Assembly (NCBI GenBank): GCA_948482865.1
Contig: CAOMHR010000054.1
Coordinates: 1-9,363 of the forward strand
Direction of reading: 5' to 3'
DNA from: Christensenellaceae bacterium
GTDB taxonomy: Bacteria; Bacillota; Clostridia; Christensenellales; Borkfalkiaceae
DNA length: 9,363 bases
The translations under genes were made by a program, and so were the position numbers. This document shows, one piece after another, positions 1 to 6,604 of the stretch (position 1 is its first letter; every line of letters begins with the position of its first letter). The notes under the pieces were generated by a model that was not told the DNA's origin, searched no databases, and saw only the letters and a list, made by a program, of their open reading frames with translations.

Positions 1-665
1 GTTATGCGGGGCGCGTTCTGCGCTATTTTTTTGCAGTTGTCTTCCTTGCAGTCAAGCATTCTGAGCGGATTTTTTTCAAACCGCGTTTTGCAGGTTTCGC
101 ACATCTTTTCAAGGTGGGGAGCAAAATAATTTTTAAGCGTTTTATTGTACTCCGCACGGCAGGTTTTGCAACCTATCGAATTTATTTCAAGCCGCGCCTT
201 TACGCCCAGCTTTTTCAGAAAAGACGAAGCCGCAAATATAACTTCCGCGTCGGTCTGCGGCGCAGCCGAACCGAAAATTTCTATGCCGAACTGGTGAAAT
301 TCGCGCAAGCGTCCCGCCTGCGGTCTTTCGTAGCGGAACGCGGGGGTGATATAAAAAGTCTTTAAAGGCATGGGCGAAGAAGCAAGACCGTTTTCTATAA
401 AAGTTCTTGCAACGCCCGCGGTGCCTTCGGGCTTCAACGTTATGCTGCGCCCGCCCTTGTCTTCGAAGGTGTACATCTCCTTGCCTACGACGTCCGTCGT
501 CTCACCGACGCCGCGTTTAAACAGTTCGGTATACTCGAACGCGGGAGTGCGCACTTCGCGCAGAGCGTACACGCGCGAAACTTCGCGCGCGGTATTTTCG
601 ACATACTGCCATTTATGCGACTGGTCGGGCAAAACGTCCTTTGTGCCCTTGGGTGCGTTAATCAT
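1..665 (-). CDS. hisS: Histidyl-tRNA synthetase, N-terminal part (cut by window edge)
   Basis: This class II aminoacyl-tRNA synthetase charges tRNA-His with histidine in the cytoplasm, using ATP. The 221 visible codons begin M-I-N-A-P-K-G-T-K-D, the usual opening of HisS. Motif 2 lies around residues 104-133, with the histidyl-specific stretch F-R-Y-E-R-P-Q-A-G-R at 110-119. The nearby T-L-K-P-E-G-T at 76-82 is also typical. A Cys-rich segment follows (C166, C169, C189, C192, C206, C211), which I recall as common in Bacillota HisS. The reading frame is open to base 1, so motif 3 and the anticodon-binding domain lie outside the window. The ATG at 665-663 is preceded by AGAGG at 675-671, five bases upstream. 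The gene starts 15 bases after the stop of a Sel1-repeat gene and is probably cotranscribed with it. Identification is firm; only the 3' half is missing. Confidence 0.97.
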   Translation of the reverse strand, partial: MINAPKGTKDVLPDQSHKWQYVENTAREVSRVYALREVRTPAFEYTELFKRGVGETTDVVGKEMYTFEDKGGRSITLKPEGTAGVARTFIENGLASSPMPLKTFYITPAFRYERPQAGRLREFHQFGIEIFGSAAPQTDAEVIFAASSFLKKLGVKARLEINSIGCKTCRAEYNKTLKNYFAPHLEKMCETCKTRFEKNPLRMLDCKEDNCKKIAQNAPRI

Positions 666-670
666 AATAT

Positions 671-675
671 CCTCT
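671..675 (-). promoter_or_regulatory. Ribosome binding site of hisS
   Basis: AGAGG read on the minus strand ends five bases before the hisS ATG. It lies wholly inside the 15-base gap after the 377-residue Sel1 gene, so hisS can be initiated independently even if it shares the transcript. It supports the chosen start. Confidence 0.7.
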
Positions 676-680
676 TTTAA

Positions 681-1814
681 TTATTTGTTGAACCAGGTTT
701 TAAGCGCATAATCCGCGCGGGGATTGTTGCCGTCCCCGCTTGCGCGTAAAAACATTTTTTCAGCCTTTTCCAAATTCTTTTCGACGCCGATACCGTTGAA
801 ATAACAAAAACCGAGCTCGCAAACCGCGTCCTGATTATACTTGCCCGCCGCCCATTTCAGCAGTGCGATAGCCTTTTTTTCGTCCTTTACGACGCCTTTG
901 CCGTTAAGGTAACGAAGCGCCAGATTATAAGCCGCGCAGTCGTCGCCCCTGGCATAACCTTTTTCATCCCAGTAAAGACTTTTTTTGTCGTCCTTGTCTA
1001 CGAGCTTCCCATCTCTGTAAATTTCCGAAAGTCTGCGCATAGCAAAGTAATTTCCGCTTTCCGCAGATTGTTGAAGCCAACCTAACGCACCGGTTACATC
1101 GTTCAATTCGGGGTTAAGCAACAATTCGCCCAAATCCAGTTGGGCGTAGCCGTTGCCCGCGTCCGCAGCCAAGCGCAAGTATTTTTGCGCCTTATAATAT
1201 TCTTTTTTGTTTCTGTAAAGTCTGCCGAGTCCCAAGTAGCCTTCGCTGTCGTTCTGTTCGGCGGCTTTTTCAAACCACTTTACCGCGCCGTTAATATCTT
1301 CAATATGCGAGCTTAGAATATTGCCCAGCTTTACCTGCGCCTTTGCGTTTCCCTTTTCGGCAACGGGCGTAAGATATTTGACCGCAAGCGCGGCGCACTC
1401 GGCATTACTTAATTTTTTCAGACTTCCGAATTTATAACCGAATAAACAGTTCTCGTAAATGCGGGCAAGCAGAAGGCAAGCCTCATCCGCGCCGTTTTCT
1501 GCCGCCGTTTCCAAAAGGAGAATAACTTCGTTCTTTTTGCAATATCCCTTCTTTGCGCAAACGTACATAGCGTGCGGATTTCCAAGCTCAACCGCCCATC
1601 TTAATAACCCAAGATAGTCCGTGTATCTTATATCTATCGAATGGTCCCTGAAGTTTGCTTCCGCAAAAAGATACAGCCTGTAACAGGCGTCGCCGTCGCC
1701 CTTTAAAGCGCGGTTGTATAGTTTTTCGCACAGCTTATTTTTTTTGTTTGCGGGTAGCTCGCCGTCCGTCAATTCACCGTACAGCTCGTCCGCGCTTTTC
1801 TTTTTAAATAACAT
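681..1814 (-). CDS. Sel1-like repeat protein, 377 aa
   Basis: This protein is built almost entirely of Sel1-like (TPR-related) helical repeats, which usually act as scaffolds for protein-protein contacts; no enzymatic domain is visible. About nine units of 30-47 residues run from roughly residue 39 to the end. They are marked by recurring A-x-x-x-L-G-x-x-Y and W-F-E-K-A-A-E-type helices, for example 178-187, 212-220 and 318-323. The last unit (about 328-363) is the most canonical, with C-Y-F-N-G-I-G-V at 337-344; the first ones are degenerate. There is no signal peptide, lipobox or membrane segment, so it is predicted cytoplasmic. The ATG lies five bases after the TAA of the 243-residue Sel1 gene (TAA-ACGGA-ATG) and lacks a good Shine-Dalgarno sequence, which suggests translational coupling. 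hisS follows 15 bases downstream. The binding partner cannot be told from sequence. Confidence 0.9.
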   Translation of the reverse strand: MLFKKKSADELYGELTDGELPANKKNKLCEKLYNRALKGDGDACYRLYLFAEANFRDHSIDIRYTDYLGLLRWAVELGNPHAMYVCAKKGYCKKNEVILLLETAAENGADEACLLLARIYENCLFGYKFGSLKKLSNAECAALAVKYLTPVAEKGNAKAQVKLGNILSSHIEDINGAVKWFEKAAEQNDSEGYLGLGRLYRNKKEYYKAQKYLRLAADAGNGYAQLDLGELLLNPELNDVTGALGWLQQSAESGNYFAMRRLSEIYRDGKLVDKDDKKSLYWDEKGYARGDDCAAYNLALRYLNGKGVVKDEKKAIALLKWAAGKYNQDAVCELGFCYFNGIGVEKNLEKAEKMFLRASGDGNNPRADYALKTWFNK

Positions 1815-1819
1815 TCCGT

Positions 1820-2551
1820 TTATTTTTCGCCGAAGTGTTTCTTTAAGTCTTCGGCGGCGTCATCGATTCCGTTTTGCGCGGCTTTCTGCCAAAGCTCTTC
1901 CGCCTTTTTCAAATCCTTTGAAAAGCCTCTGCCATAAAAATAGCACTCGCCCAAAAGGTATACCGAGTAATCTTCGCCCAGCTCCGCCGCGCGGGTTAAA
2001 ATCTCGAATGCTTCGTCGTAGCGTTTGAAATCTGCAAGCATTGCGCCGTACGAAGCCAACGCGCCGCCGTCGCCGCGCTTTGCGCAACGCCTTGCCCAGC
2101 GCAGAGCGTTTTCCTCGTCATCCAAGCAATAATAGTAGCCGCCGAGCTTGCTTTCGACTTCCGCCTTTTCATTCTCGGCGCAGACGTCGTAAGCCTTTAA
2201 ATAGTTTTCAGCCGCTTTTTTATGATCTTTATCTGCGCCGTAAAAGCCGTAGAAATAAATTTCGCCCAAATATATATAAGCCTGCTCCGCGCCGTTTTCC
2301 GCCGCTTTTTCAAACCACCCTGCGGCTTGTGCCCAGTCGCGTTCGCAGTGGGCGCCGTCGTAATATATAAAGCCCAACTCAAACTGCGCGTCTTTATGAC
2401 CTGAGTTTGCGGCGGCTTCGTACAAAGCGCATGCGCGTGTAAAGTTCTCTTTGTTTTCAACAAACTTACGGGCTAACTCGTACTGCTTTTGGGCGTTGCC
2501 TTTTTTTAAGGTCTTTAAATACAGTTTTTCGTTCTTGTCCCTGTTAAACAT
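1820..2551 (-). CDS. Sel1-like repeat protein, 243 aa
   Basis: This smaller Sel1-repeat protein is likely a cytoplasmic scaffold or adaptor of unknown partner. Six repeat units can be traced: about 19-51, 52-87, 88-128, 129-160, 161-192 and 193-228, followed by a short helical cap ending G-E-K. Unit 2 is close to consensus (A-Q-F-E-L-G-F-I-Y-Y-D-G at 55-66, then W-F-E-K-A-A-E-N-G at 79-87). Unit 6 is similar (C-Y-F-Y-G-R-G at 203-209). It is rich in Tyr, Ala and charged residues. No signal peptide or membrane segment is seen. The ATG follows the hslU stop after only two bases (TAA-TT-ATG), and no convincing Shine-Dalgarno sequence lies in the upstream hslU codons, so translation is probably coupled to hslU. 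The 377-residue gene starts five bases after its stop. The last repeat of each protein is alike, consistent with old duplication, but overall similarity is modest. Confidence 0.9.
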   Translation of the reverse strand: MFNRDKNEKLYLKTLKKGNAQKQYELARKFVENKENFTRACALYEAAANSGHKDAQFELGFIYYDGAHCERDWAQAAGWFEKAAENGAEQAYIYLGEIYFYGFYGADKDHKKAAENYLKAYDVCAENEKAEVESKLGGYYYCLDDEENALRWARRCAKRGDGGALASYGAMLADFKRYDEAFEILTRAAELGEDYSVYLLGECYFYGRGFSKDLKKAEELWQKAAQNGIDDAAEDLKKHFGEK

Positions 2552-2553
2552 AA

Positions 2554-3864
2554 TTACAGAACGTACTTTTTCAAATCGCGGTTTTTGATTATATTTTCAA
2601 GATGTTCTTCAACGTATTTACAGTTTACTTCAACGTCTATTACGGGATAGTCGTTTCCGCCCGCGTTAAACGAGATATCTTCCAGAAGATACTCCATAAC
2701 GGTGTGCAGTCTTCTTGCGCCTATATCTTCAGAAGTTGCGTTTATATCCGCGGAAACTTCCGCAATCTTTTCTATTGCGTCCTGATTGAAATGCAGATTG
2801 ATATTGTCCACAGCCAAAAGCGCGGAATACTGCGTGGTTATGGCGTTCTGCGGCTGGGTAAGAATGTTTACGAAATCTTCCTTGGTAAGGCTCTGAAGTT
2901 CGACCTGAATGGGGAACCTGCCCTGCAACTCGGGAATTAAATCTTCCACCTTCGAAACGTGGAACGCGCCCGCCGCAATAAACAGGATATAGTCAGTCTT
3001 TACGGGACCGTACTTGGTCATAACGGTACAGCCTTCGACAATCGGCAGAATGTCGCGCTGCACGCCTTCGCGCGAAACGTCCGCGCCCTGGTTGCCCTTG
3101 CCCGCAATTTTATCTATTTCGTCAATGAAGATAATTCCGTCGTTTTCCGCGCGGCGGATAGCTTCAGCATTGACCGCGTCGTTGTCGATAAGTTTGTCGG
3201 CTTCTTCCGAAAGGATTATATTCTTTGCTTCCTTTACGGTGATTTTTCTCTTCTTTCTCTTGTGCATGCCGAGACCTGAGAAAACCGAACCCAGATCAAT
3301 TGCCGCGCCCGCGCCGGGAGAGAGTTCCAACGGCTTGGGTATATCGTCCACTTCGATTTCTATAACGGTGTTGTCGTACTTGCCCGCGTGGATATCGTCT
3401 ACCAACTTTTGTTCGAATACTTCCTTCGCAGTCTCGCCCCGCTCGTCTTTTTTCATTTCGGCAAGCACTTTGGCAATCCTGCGCTCTGCGGTGGCGGTCG
3501 CCTTATAGCTGACTTCCGCCGTCTTTTCTTCCTTTACAAGGCGTATAGCGCACTCCGCCAAATCGCGCACCATTGACTCTACGTCCCTGCCGACGTAACC
3601 CACTTCGGTATACTTTGTGGCTTCCACCTTCAAAAAGGGCGCTTTTACGAGTTTGGCAAGCCTTCTCGCAATTTCCGTTTTACCTACGCCCGTAGGTCCT
3701 TTCATAATTATGTTCTTGGGGGTTATTTCGTCCATAAGCTCGGGCGAAAGCATACTTCTGCGGTAACGGTTTCTCAAAGCTATGGCAACCGCCTTTTTCG
3801 CTTCGTTCTGCCCGATGATATATTTATTCAGCTCGTGTACAATCTGTTTGGGTGTCAAATCCAT
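2554..3864 (-). CDS. hslU: HslU (ClpY), AAA+ ATPase subunit of the HslUV protease
   Basis: HslU forms a hexameric unfoldase that caps HslV and threads substrates into its proteolytic chamber using ATP. Its 436 residues are close to the usual length (about 443-467). The Walker A motif is G-P-T-G-V-G-K-T at 56-63, the pore loop G-Y-V-G at 89-92, and Walker B I-I-F-I-D-E at 244-249. The inserted I domain lies between, roughly residues 105-235. Near the end come the arginine-finger region (E-L-Q-G-R-F-P) and the sensor-2 motif (G-A-R-R-L). The C-terminus ends D-L-K-K-Y-V-L, the tail type that docks into HslV and activates it, so the pair should be functional. AAAGGA lies five bases before the ATG. 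hslV is 91 bp upstream, and a Sel1 gene begins two bases after the stop, where codY would be expected in Bacillus. Confidence 0.98.
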   Translation of the reverse strand: MDLTPKQIVHELNKYIIGQNEAKKAVAIALRNRYRRSMLSPELMDEITPKNIIMKGPTGVGKTEIARRLAKLVKAPFLKVEATKYTEVGYVGRDVESMVRDLAECAIRLVKEEKTAEVSYKATATAERRIAKVLAEMKKDERGETAKEVFEQKLVDDIHAGKYDNTVIEIEVDDIPKPLELSPGAGAAIDLGSVFSGLGMHKRKKRKITVKEAKNIILSEEADKLIDNDAVNAEAIRRAENDGIIFIDEIDKIAGKGNQGADVSREGVQRDILPIVEGCTVMTKYGPVKTDYILFIAAGAFHVSKVEDLIPELQGRFPIQVELQSLTKEDFVNILTQPQNAITTQYSALLAVDNINLHFNQDAIEKIAEVSADINATSEDIGARRLHTVMEYLLEDISFNAGGNDYPVIDVEVNCKYVEEHLENIIKNRDLKKYVL

Positions 3865-3955
3865 AATATTCCTTTCCGAGCAATTTTTTTGCGTTGCAAA
3901 ATATTTGCTGCTGTTATTTATTTTTGTTCGCTTTAAATTTAATACGCGCCGTGCG
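3865..3955 (-). other. AT-rich gap between hslV and hslU, with RBS and small inverted repeats
   Basis: This is the longest gap in the window. Read on the minus strand it is AT-rich. It contains two mutually exclusive short hairpins that share the sequence TTTTGC: GCAAA-TAT-TTTGC (3896-3908) and TTTTGC-AAC-GCAAAA (3887-3901). The hslU ribosome binding site AAAGGA at 3870-3875 follows, five bases before the ATG. There is no U-tract after either hairpin in the transcribed direction, so they are not terminators. I see no convincing -35/-10 pair. Confidence 0.5.
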
Positions 3956-4495
3956 TCAGATGGTTTCGCACTTGATATTGTCGTTGGTGAACACGCATAT
4001 CTCGCTTGCTATTTTGAGCGATTTTTTCGCTATCTCTTCGGCGGAAAATTTCGTGTTCTGGCTCAGCGCGCGCGCCGCTGCCAGCGCATAGTTGCCGCCG
4101 CTGCCAATCGCCGCTATTCCGTCGTCGGGTTCGATAACTTCGCCCGTGCCCGAAACTATAAGCATTGTATCCTTGTCGGCTACAATCATAAGCGCTTCCA
4201 GTTTTCTCACCATTTTATCCGAACGCCACAGTTCGGCAAGTTCCACCGCGGAACGCATAAGGTTGCCTGAAAATTTGTTGAGCATTCCTTCGAACTTTTC
4301 ACTGAGAGAAAACGCGTCCGAAACCGAGCCGGCAAAACCGAGTATCACCTTTCCGCCGAAAATGCGCCTTACTTTCTGCGCGGAATTTTTAAATATTACG
4401 CTCTCGCCCATGGTGACCTGTCCGTCGCCCGCGATAGCGGTTGTGCCGTTCTTTTTAACGGCGCAAATAGTCGTTGCATGAAATTCAACAGGCAT
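3956..4495 (-). CDS. hslV: HslV (ClpQ), threonine protease subunit of HslUV
   Basis: HslV is the proteasome-beta-like peptidase that forms a double hexameric chamber capped by HslU in the cytoplasm. The 179-residue protein contains H-A-T-T-I at 6-10, where T8 aligns with the catalytic Thr of the family. It also has G-D-G-Q-V-T-M-G at 23-30 (D24 matching the catalytic-site Asp17), K41 matching Lys33, and the I-G-S-G-G-N-Y-A-L-A-A block. The N-terminus M-P-V-E-F-H-A precedes T8, so seven residues must be removed to free the nucleophile. Bacillus ClpQ has a similar extension but a Ser after the initiator Met, whereas here that position is Pro. No other in-frame start lies closer to T8. The start overlaps nothing but abuts the previous stop (TAA-ATG), and its Shine-Dalgarno sequence lies inside the upstream gene. 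hslU follows after 91 bp. Confidence 0.98.
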   Translation of the reverse strand: MPVEFHATTICAVKKNGTTAIAGDGQVTMGESVIFKNSAQKVRRIFGGKVILGFAGSVSDAFSLSEKFEGMLNKFSGNLMRSAVELAELWRSDKMVRKLEALMIVADKDTMLIVSGTGEVIEPDDGIAAIGSGGNYALAAARALSQNTKFSAEEIAKKSLKIASEICVFTNDNIKCETI

Positions 4496-5245
4496 TTATA
4501 TGTTCTCCTTACGCAAAACTCTGAGTACCGCTTCCATTTCGGGAGTTTCGTCCTTGGCTTGCTGTGAAAGCATAGCGCCCACCGCGCCGCCGATGAAAGC
4601 GTATCCGGTACCCTTGGAATTTCTGGTCTTTATTACTTTTTTGACAAACGCGCCCTTGTCGCCGAAAATCATATTGCTTCCGCCGTAATACACAATGTCA
4701 AAGCCCGCCTTCTGCACGTAGTTGTAAAGTTCTCTGTCTACAAGATACTCCGCCATTACGTTGCCCTGCTTGTCGCAGAAAGACACAACCGTCAAAACTT
4801 TTGTGCATACGTTTGCCGAAAACAAATATACGGTCAGATCTTTAAAGGGAAGATTGGGAACAACTTCGCCGTCTCCCTTCATAGACGGAATTACCACTCC
4901 GTTTTCCGTAATTACGCCGCGCGCCTGAAGAGCTGCCTGCGCTTCTTCCAGGCTCATTTCGGTATATTCTTTTTCAAGTTCTTCTTTACGCTGATTTATA
5001 AGTTTTTTGTTGAAAGTTACCTGTACGGACACAATCACAATGCACAGCGCCAGCAACGCAACAATGAATGCTATTGCGATTATCGGGGTAAGGTCCTTTT
5101 CGGGAACGACGAAAGCCGAAACAATGAACGCAATCACAAATCCCACAAACCAGACTAATGTCATCACCGCCATCGCTATATTCCACTTTTGTATATAGGG
5201 CGGCATAAACTTTTTGTTATAATATTTTTTTTCGCTGTTGGTCAT
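4496..5245 (-). CDS. Unrecognised two-pass membrane protein, 249 aa
   Basis: I do not recognise this family. The N-terminus is short and basic (K6, K7, K11, K12, K20). Two hydrophobic helices follow at about 22-47 and 53-77, separated by a short charged turn (P-E-K-D at 48-51). A Lys/Arg-rich segment then leads into a charged, probably helical stretch (about 79-108). By the positive-inside rule both ends face the cytoplasm, leaving a soluble domain of about 170 residues inside. That domain has a mixed alpha/beta look, with V-Y-Y-G-G-S-N at 185-191. A Gly/Ala stretch at 212-226 (G-T-G-Y-A-F-I-G-G-A-V-G-A-M-L) may be amphipathic or a weak membrane contact. It starts with a strong AAGGAG site, five bases before the ATG. 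Its stop directly abuts hslV (TAA-ATG), in the position where xerC/codV is found in Bacillus. A link to HslUV is inferred only from position. Confidence 0.85.
   Translation of the reverse strand: MTNSEKKYYNKKFMPPYIQKWNIAMAVMTLVWFVGFVIAFIVSAFVVPEKDLTPIIAIAFIVALLALCIVIVSVQVTFNKKLINQRKEELEKEYTEMSLEEAQAALQARGVITENGVVIPSMKGDGEVVPNLPFKDLTVYLFSANVCTKVLTVVSFCDKQGNVMAEYLVDRELYNYVQKAGFDIVYYGGSNMIFGDKGAFVKKVIKTRNSKGTGYAFIGGAVGAMLSQQAKDETPEMEAVLRVLRKENI
4505..4510 (-). promoter_or_regulatory. Ribosome binding site of hslV inside the upstream gene
   Basis: AAGGAG on the minus strand lies within the last codons of the 249-residue membrane protein gene, nine bases before the hslV ATG. Together with the TAA-ATG junction it supports the hslV start that gives the M-P-V-E-F-H-A-T-T N-terminus, and it suggests coupled translation of the two genes. 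Confidence 0.75.
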
Positions 5246-5250
5246 ATTAA

Positions 5251-5256
5251 CTCCTT
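5251..5256 (-). promoter_or_regulatory. Ribosome binding site of the 249-aa membrane protein gene
   Basis: A strong AAGGAG on the minus strand ends five bases before the ATG at 5245-5243. It fixes the start of the unrecognised membrane protein and supports this being a real gene. Confidence 0.8.
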
Positions 5257-5264
5257 AAAAATTC

Positions 5265-5302
5265 TTTATAGTTTTATATAAACTTTTAACCGCGTTTGAA
5301 AA
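5265..5302 (-). promoter_or_regulatory. Possible internal promoter before the membrane protein and hslVU
   Basis: The 60-bp gap after trmFO is very AT-rich. Read on the minus strand it contains TTTTCA at 5302-5297 and TATATA at 5280-5275 (16-bp spacing), or TATAAA at 5278-5273 (18-bp spacing). A second TATAAA lies at 5270-5265. These resemble weak sigma-A -35/-10 elements just upstream of the AAGGAG site. The -35 match is poor and AT-rich gaps give chance matches, so this is only a candidate. Confidence 0.25.
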
Positions 5303-5305
5303 CAG

Positions 5306-6604
5306 TTAAATATTTATTTCCCTTTTAAACTCTCCGATATCATTAAGCGCGCGCTCCGTAAGGCGGGCGTATCTCTGCTTTTTATCGCGTATCGTCCGTT
5401 CAAGCGGCGGCAGAATCCCGAAGTTTGCGTTCATAGGCTGGAAGTCGGAGTTGGGCGAAGATATATGCCTTGACAGCGCGCCGCACACCGTGGTCGCGGG
5501 CGGGATAACGGCGGGCTTGCCGCTTAATCTGTTATACGCGTGAACGGCGGCAAGTATACCGCTTGCAGCCGACTCAACGTAGCCTTCCACTCCCGTAATC
5601 TGTCCCGCGAAAAACACTGCGGGACGGGACTTCAAAGAAAAGTCCGCGTTTAGGTTTTCGGGCGAATTTATATAGGTGTTGCGGTGCATAACGCCGTAAC
5701 GCAAAAACTCTGCTTTCGCCAGCGCGGGAATGAGAGAGAACACTCTTTTCTGCTCGCCGAATTTCAGATTGGTCTGAAACCCCACAAGGTTGTAGGCGGT
5801 GCCGTCGGCATTTTCTTTCCTGAGCTGAAGCACTGCGTAAAACCTGTTCCCCGCCGCGTCCCTGAGTCCGACGGGTTTAAGCATTGCGAAACGCAGGCTG
5901 TCAACCCCGCGCGAAGCCATAACTTCGACGGGCATACAGCTCTCGAAAATTTCGCCTTTTTCAAAGTCGTGCAAAATCACGCGCTCCGCCGACAGAAGTT
6001 CTCTTACGAAAATTTCGTAATTCTCTTTATCCAAAGGACAGTTTATGTAATCGTCCCCGCCCTTGCCGTATCTGTCGCCGTAAAAACACTTTTCAAAATC
6101 GATGCTCTCGCGCGAAACTATGGGGGCGGAAGCGTCGTAAAAATGCAGTCCGCCGCCGCATATGTCCTTTATATCTTCCGCAAGCGCGTCGCCCGTCAAA
6201 GGACCTGTTGCAATTATGCACGGTCCTTCTGGTACTTTTTTTATTTCACCGCAAACCGTTTTTATGTTTTTATGCGACTTTATTTTTTCCGTTATAAACT
6301 TTGCAAATCCGCCGCGTTCAACCGCAAGCGCGCCGCCGGCAGGCACTTCGTTCGCCGCCGCAGCTTCCATTGTAAGCGAACCCAAAACGCGCATTTCCTG
6401 TTTCAACAGTCCGCACGCGTTGCCGTAAATATCCTTGCTCTTCAACGAGTTCGAACAAACCAGCTCGCCGTAGTTTCCGTCCGTGTGCGCGGGGGTAAAC
6501 GACTTCGGTTTAATGTCGTACAGCGTAACCTGCACGCCGCGCTCCGCAAGCCGATACGCCGCTTCGCAACCCGCAAGCCCCGCGCCTATAACGTCAATTT
6601 TCAT
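5306..6604 (-). CDS. trmFO: TrmFO, folate/FAD-dependent tRNA (m5U54) methyltransferase
   Basis: TrmFO makes 5-methyluridine (ribothymidine) at position 54 in the T-loop of tRNA. It takes the carbon from methylenetetrahydrofolate and uses reduced FAD, unlike the SAM-dependent TrmA of E. coli. The 432-residue length fits the family. The dinucleotide-binding motif G-A-G-L-A-G is at 7-12. Two family cysteines are visible, C50 in E-L-V-C-S-N-S-L-K and C223 in C-M-P-V-E. Their spacing of 173 equals that of C53 and C226 in the Bacillus subtilis enzyme as I remember it. G-V-E-G-Y-V-E-S-A-A-S-G near residue 340 is a further conserved block. The ATG lies within the end of topA (11-base overlap) with only a weak upstream GGACGG, so initiation is probably coupled to topA. 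A 60-bp AT-rich gap follows. Confidence 0.97.
   Translation of the reverse strand: MKIDVIGAGLAGCEAAYRLAERGVQVTLYDIKPKSFTPAHTDGNYGELVCSNSLKSKDIYGNACGLLKQEMRVLGSLTMEAAAANEVPAGGALAVERGGFAKFITEKIKSHKNIKTVCGEIKKVPEGPCIIATGPLTGDALAEDIKDICGGGLHFYDASAPIVSRESIDFEKCFYGDRYGKGGDDYINCPLDKENYEIFVRELLSAERVILHDFEKGEIFESCMPVEVMASRGVDSLRFAMLKPVGLRDAAGNRFYAVLQLRKENADGTAYNLVGFQTNLKFGEQKRVFSLIPALAKAEFLRYGVMHRNTYINSPENLNADFSLKSRPAVFFAGQITGVEGYVESAASGILAAVHAYNRLSGKPAVIPPATTVCGALSRHISSPNSDFQPMNANFGILPPLERTIRDKKQRYARLTERALNDIGEFKREINI

Noticed and set aside
3014..3508. Plus-strand open frame of 164 codons
   Set aside because: It lies entirely antisense to the conserved core of hslU, and its Ser/Ala-rich composition is typical of a shadow frame.
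3887..3908. Possible rho-independent terminator after hslV
   Set aside because: The stems are only 5-6 bp, and in the transcribed direction they are followed by an A-rich stretch rather than a U-tract.
3782..4270. Plus-strand open frame of 162 codons across the hslU-hslV gap
   Set aside because: It is antisense to the hslU start and most of hslV, with no clear ribosome binding site and no recognisable domain.
4496..5245. Diverged XerC/CodV recombinase in the expected slot
   Set aside because: The product has two membrane helices and no visible tyrosine recombinase R-H-x-x-R or catalytic Tyr block, so it is not a recombinase.
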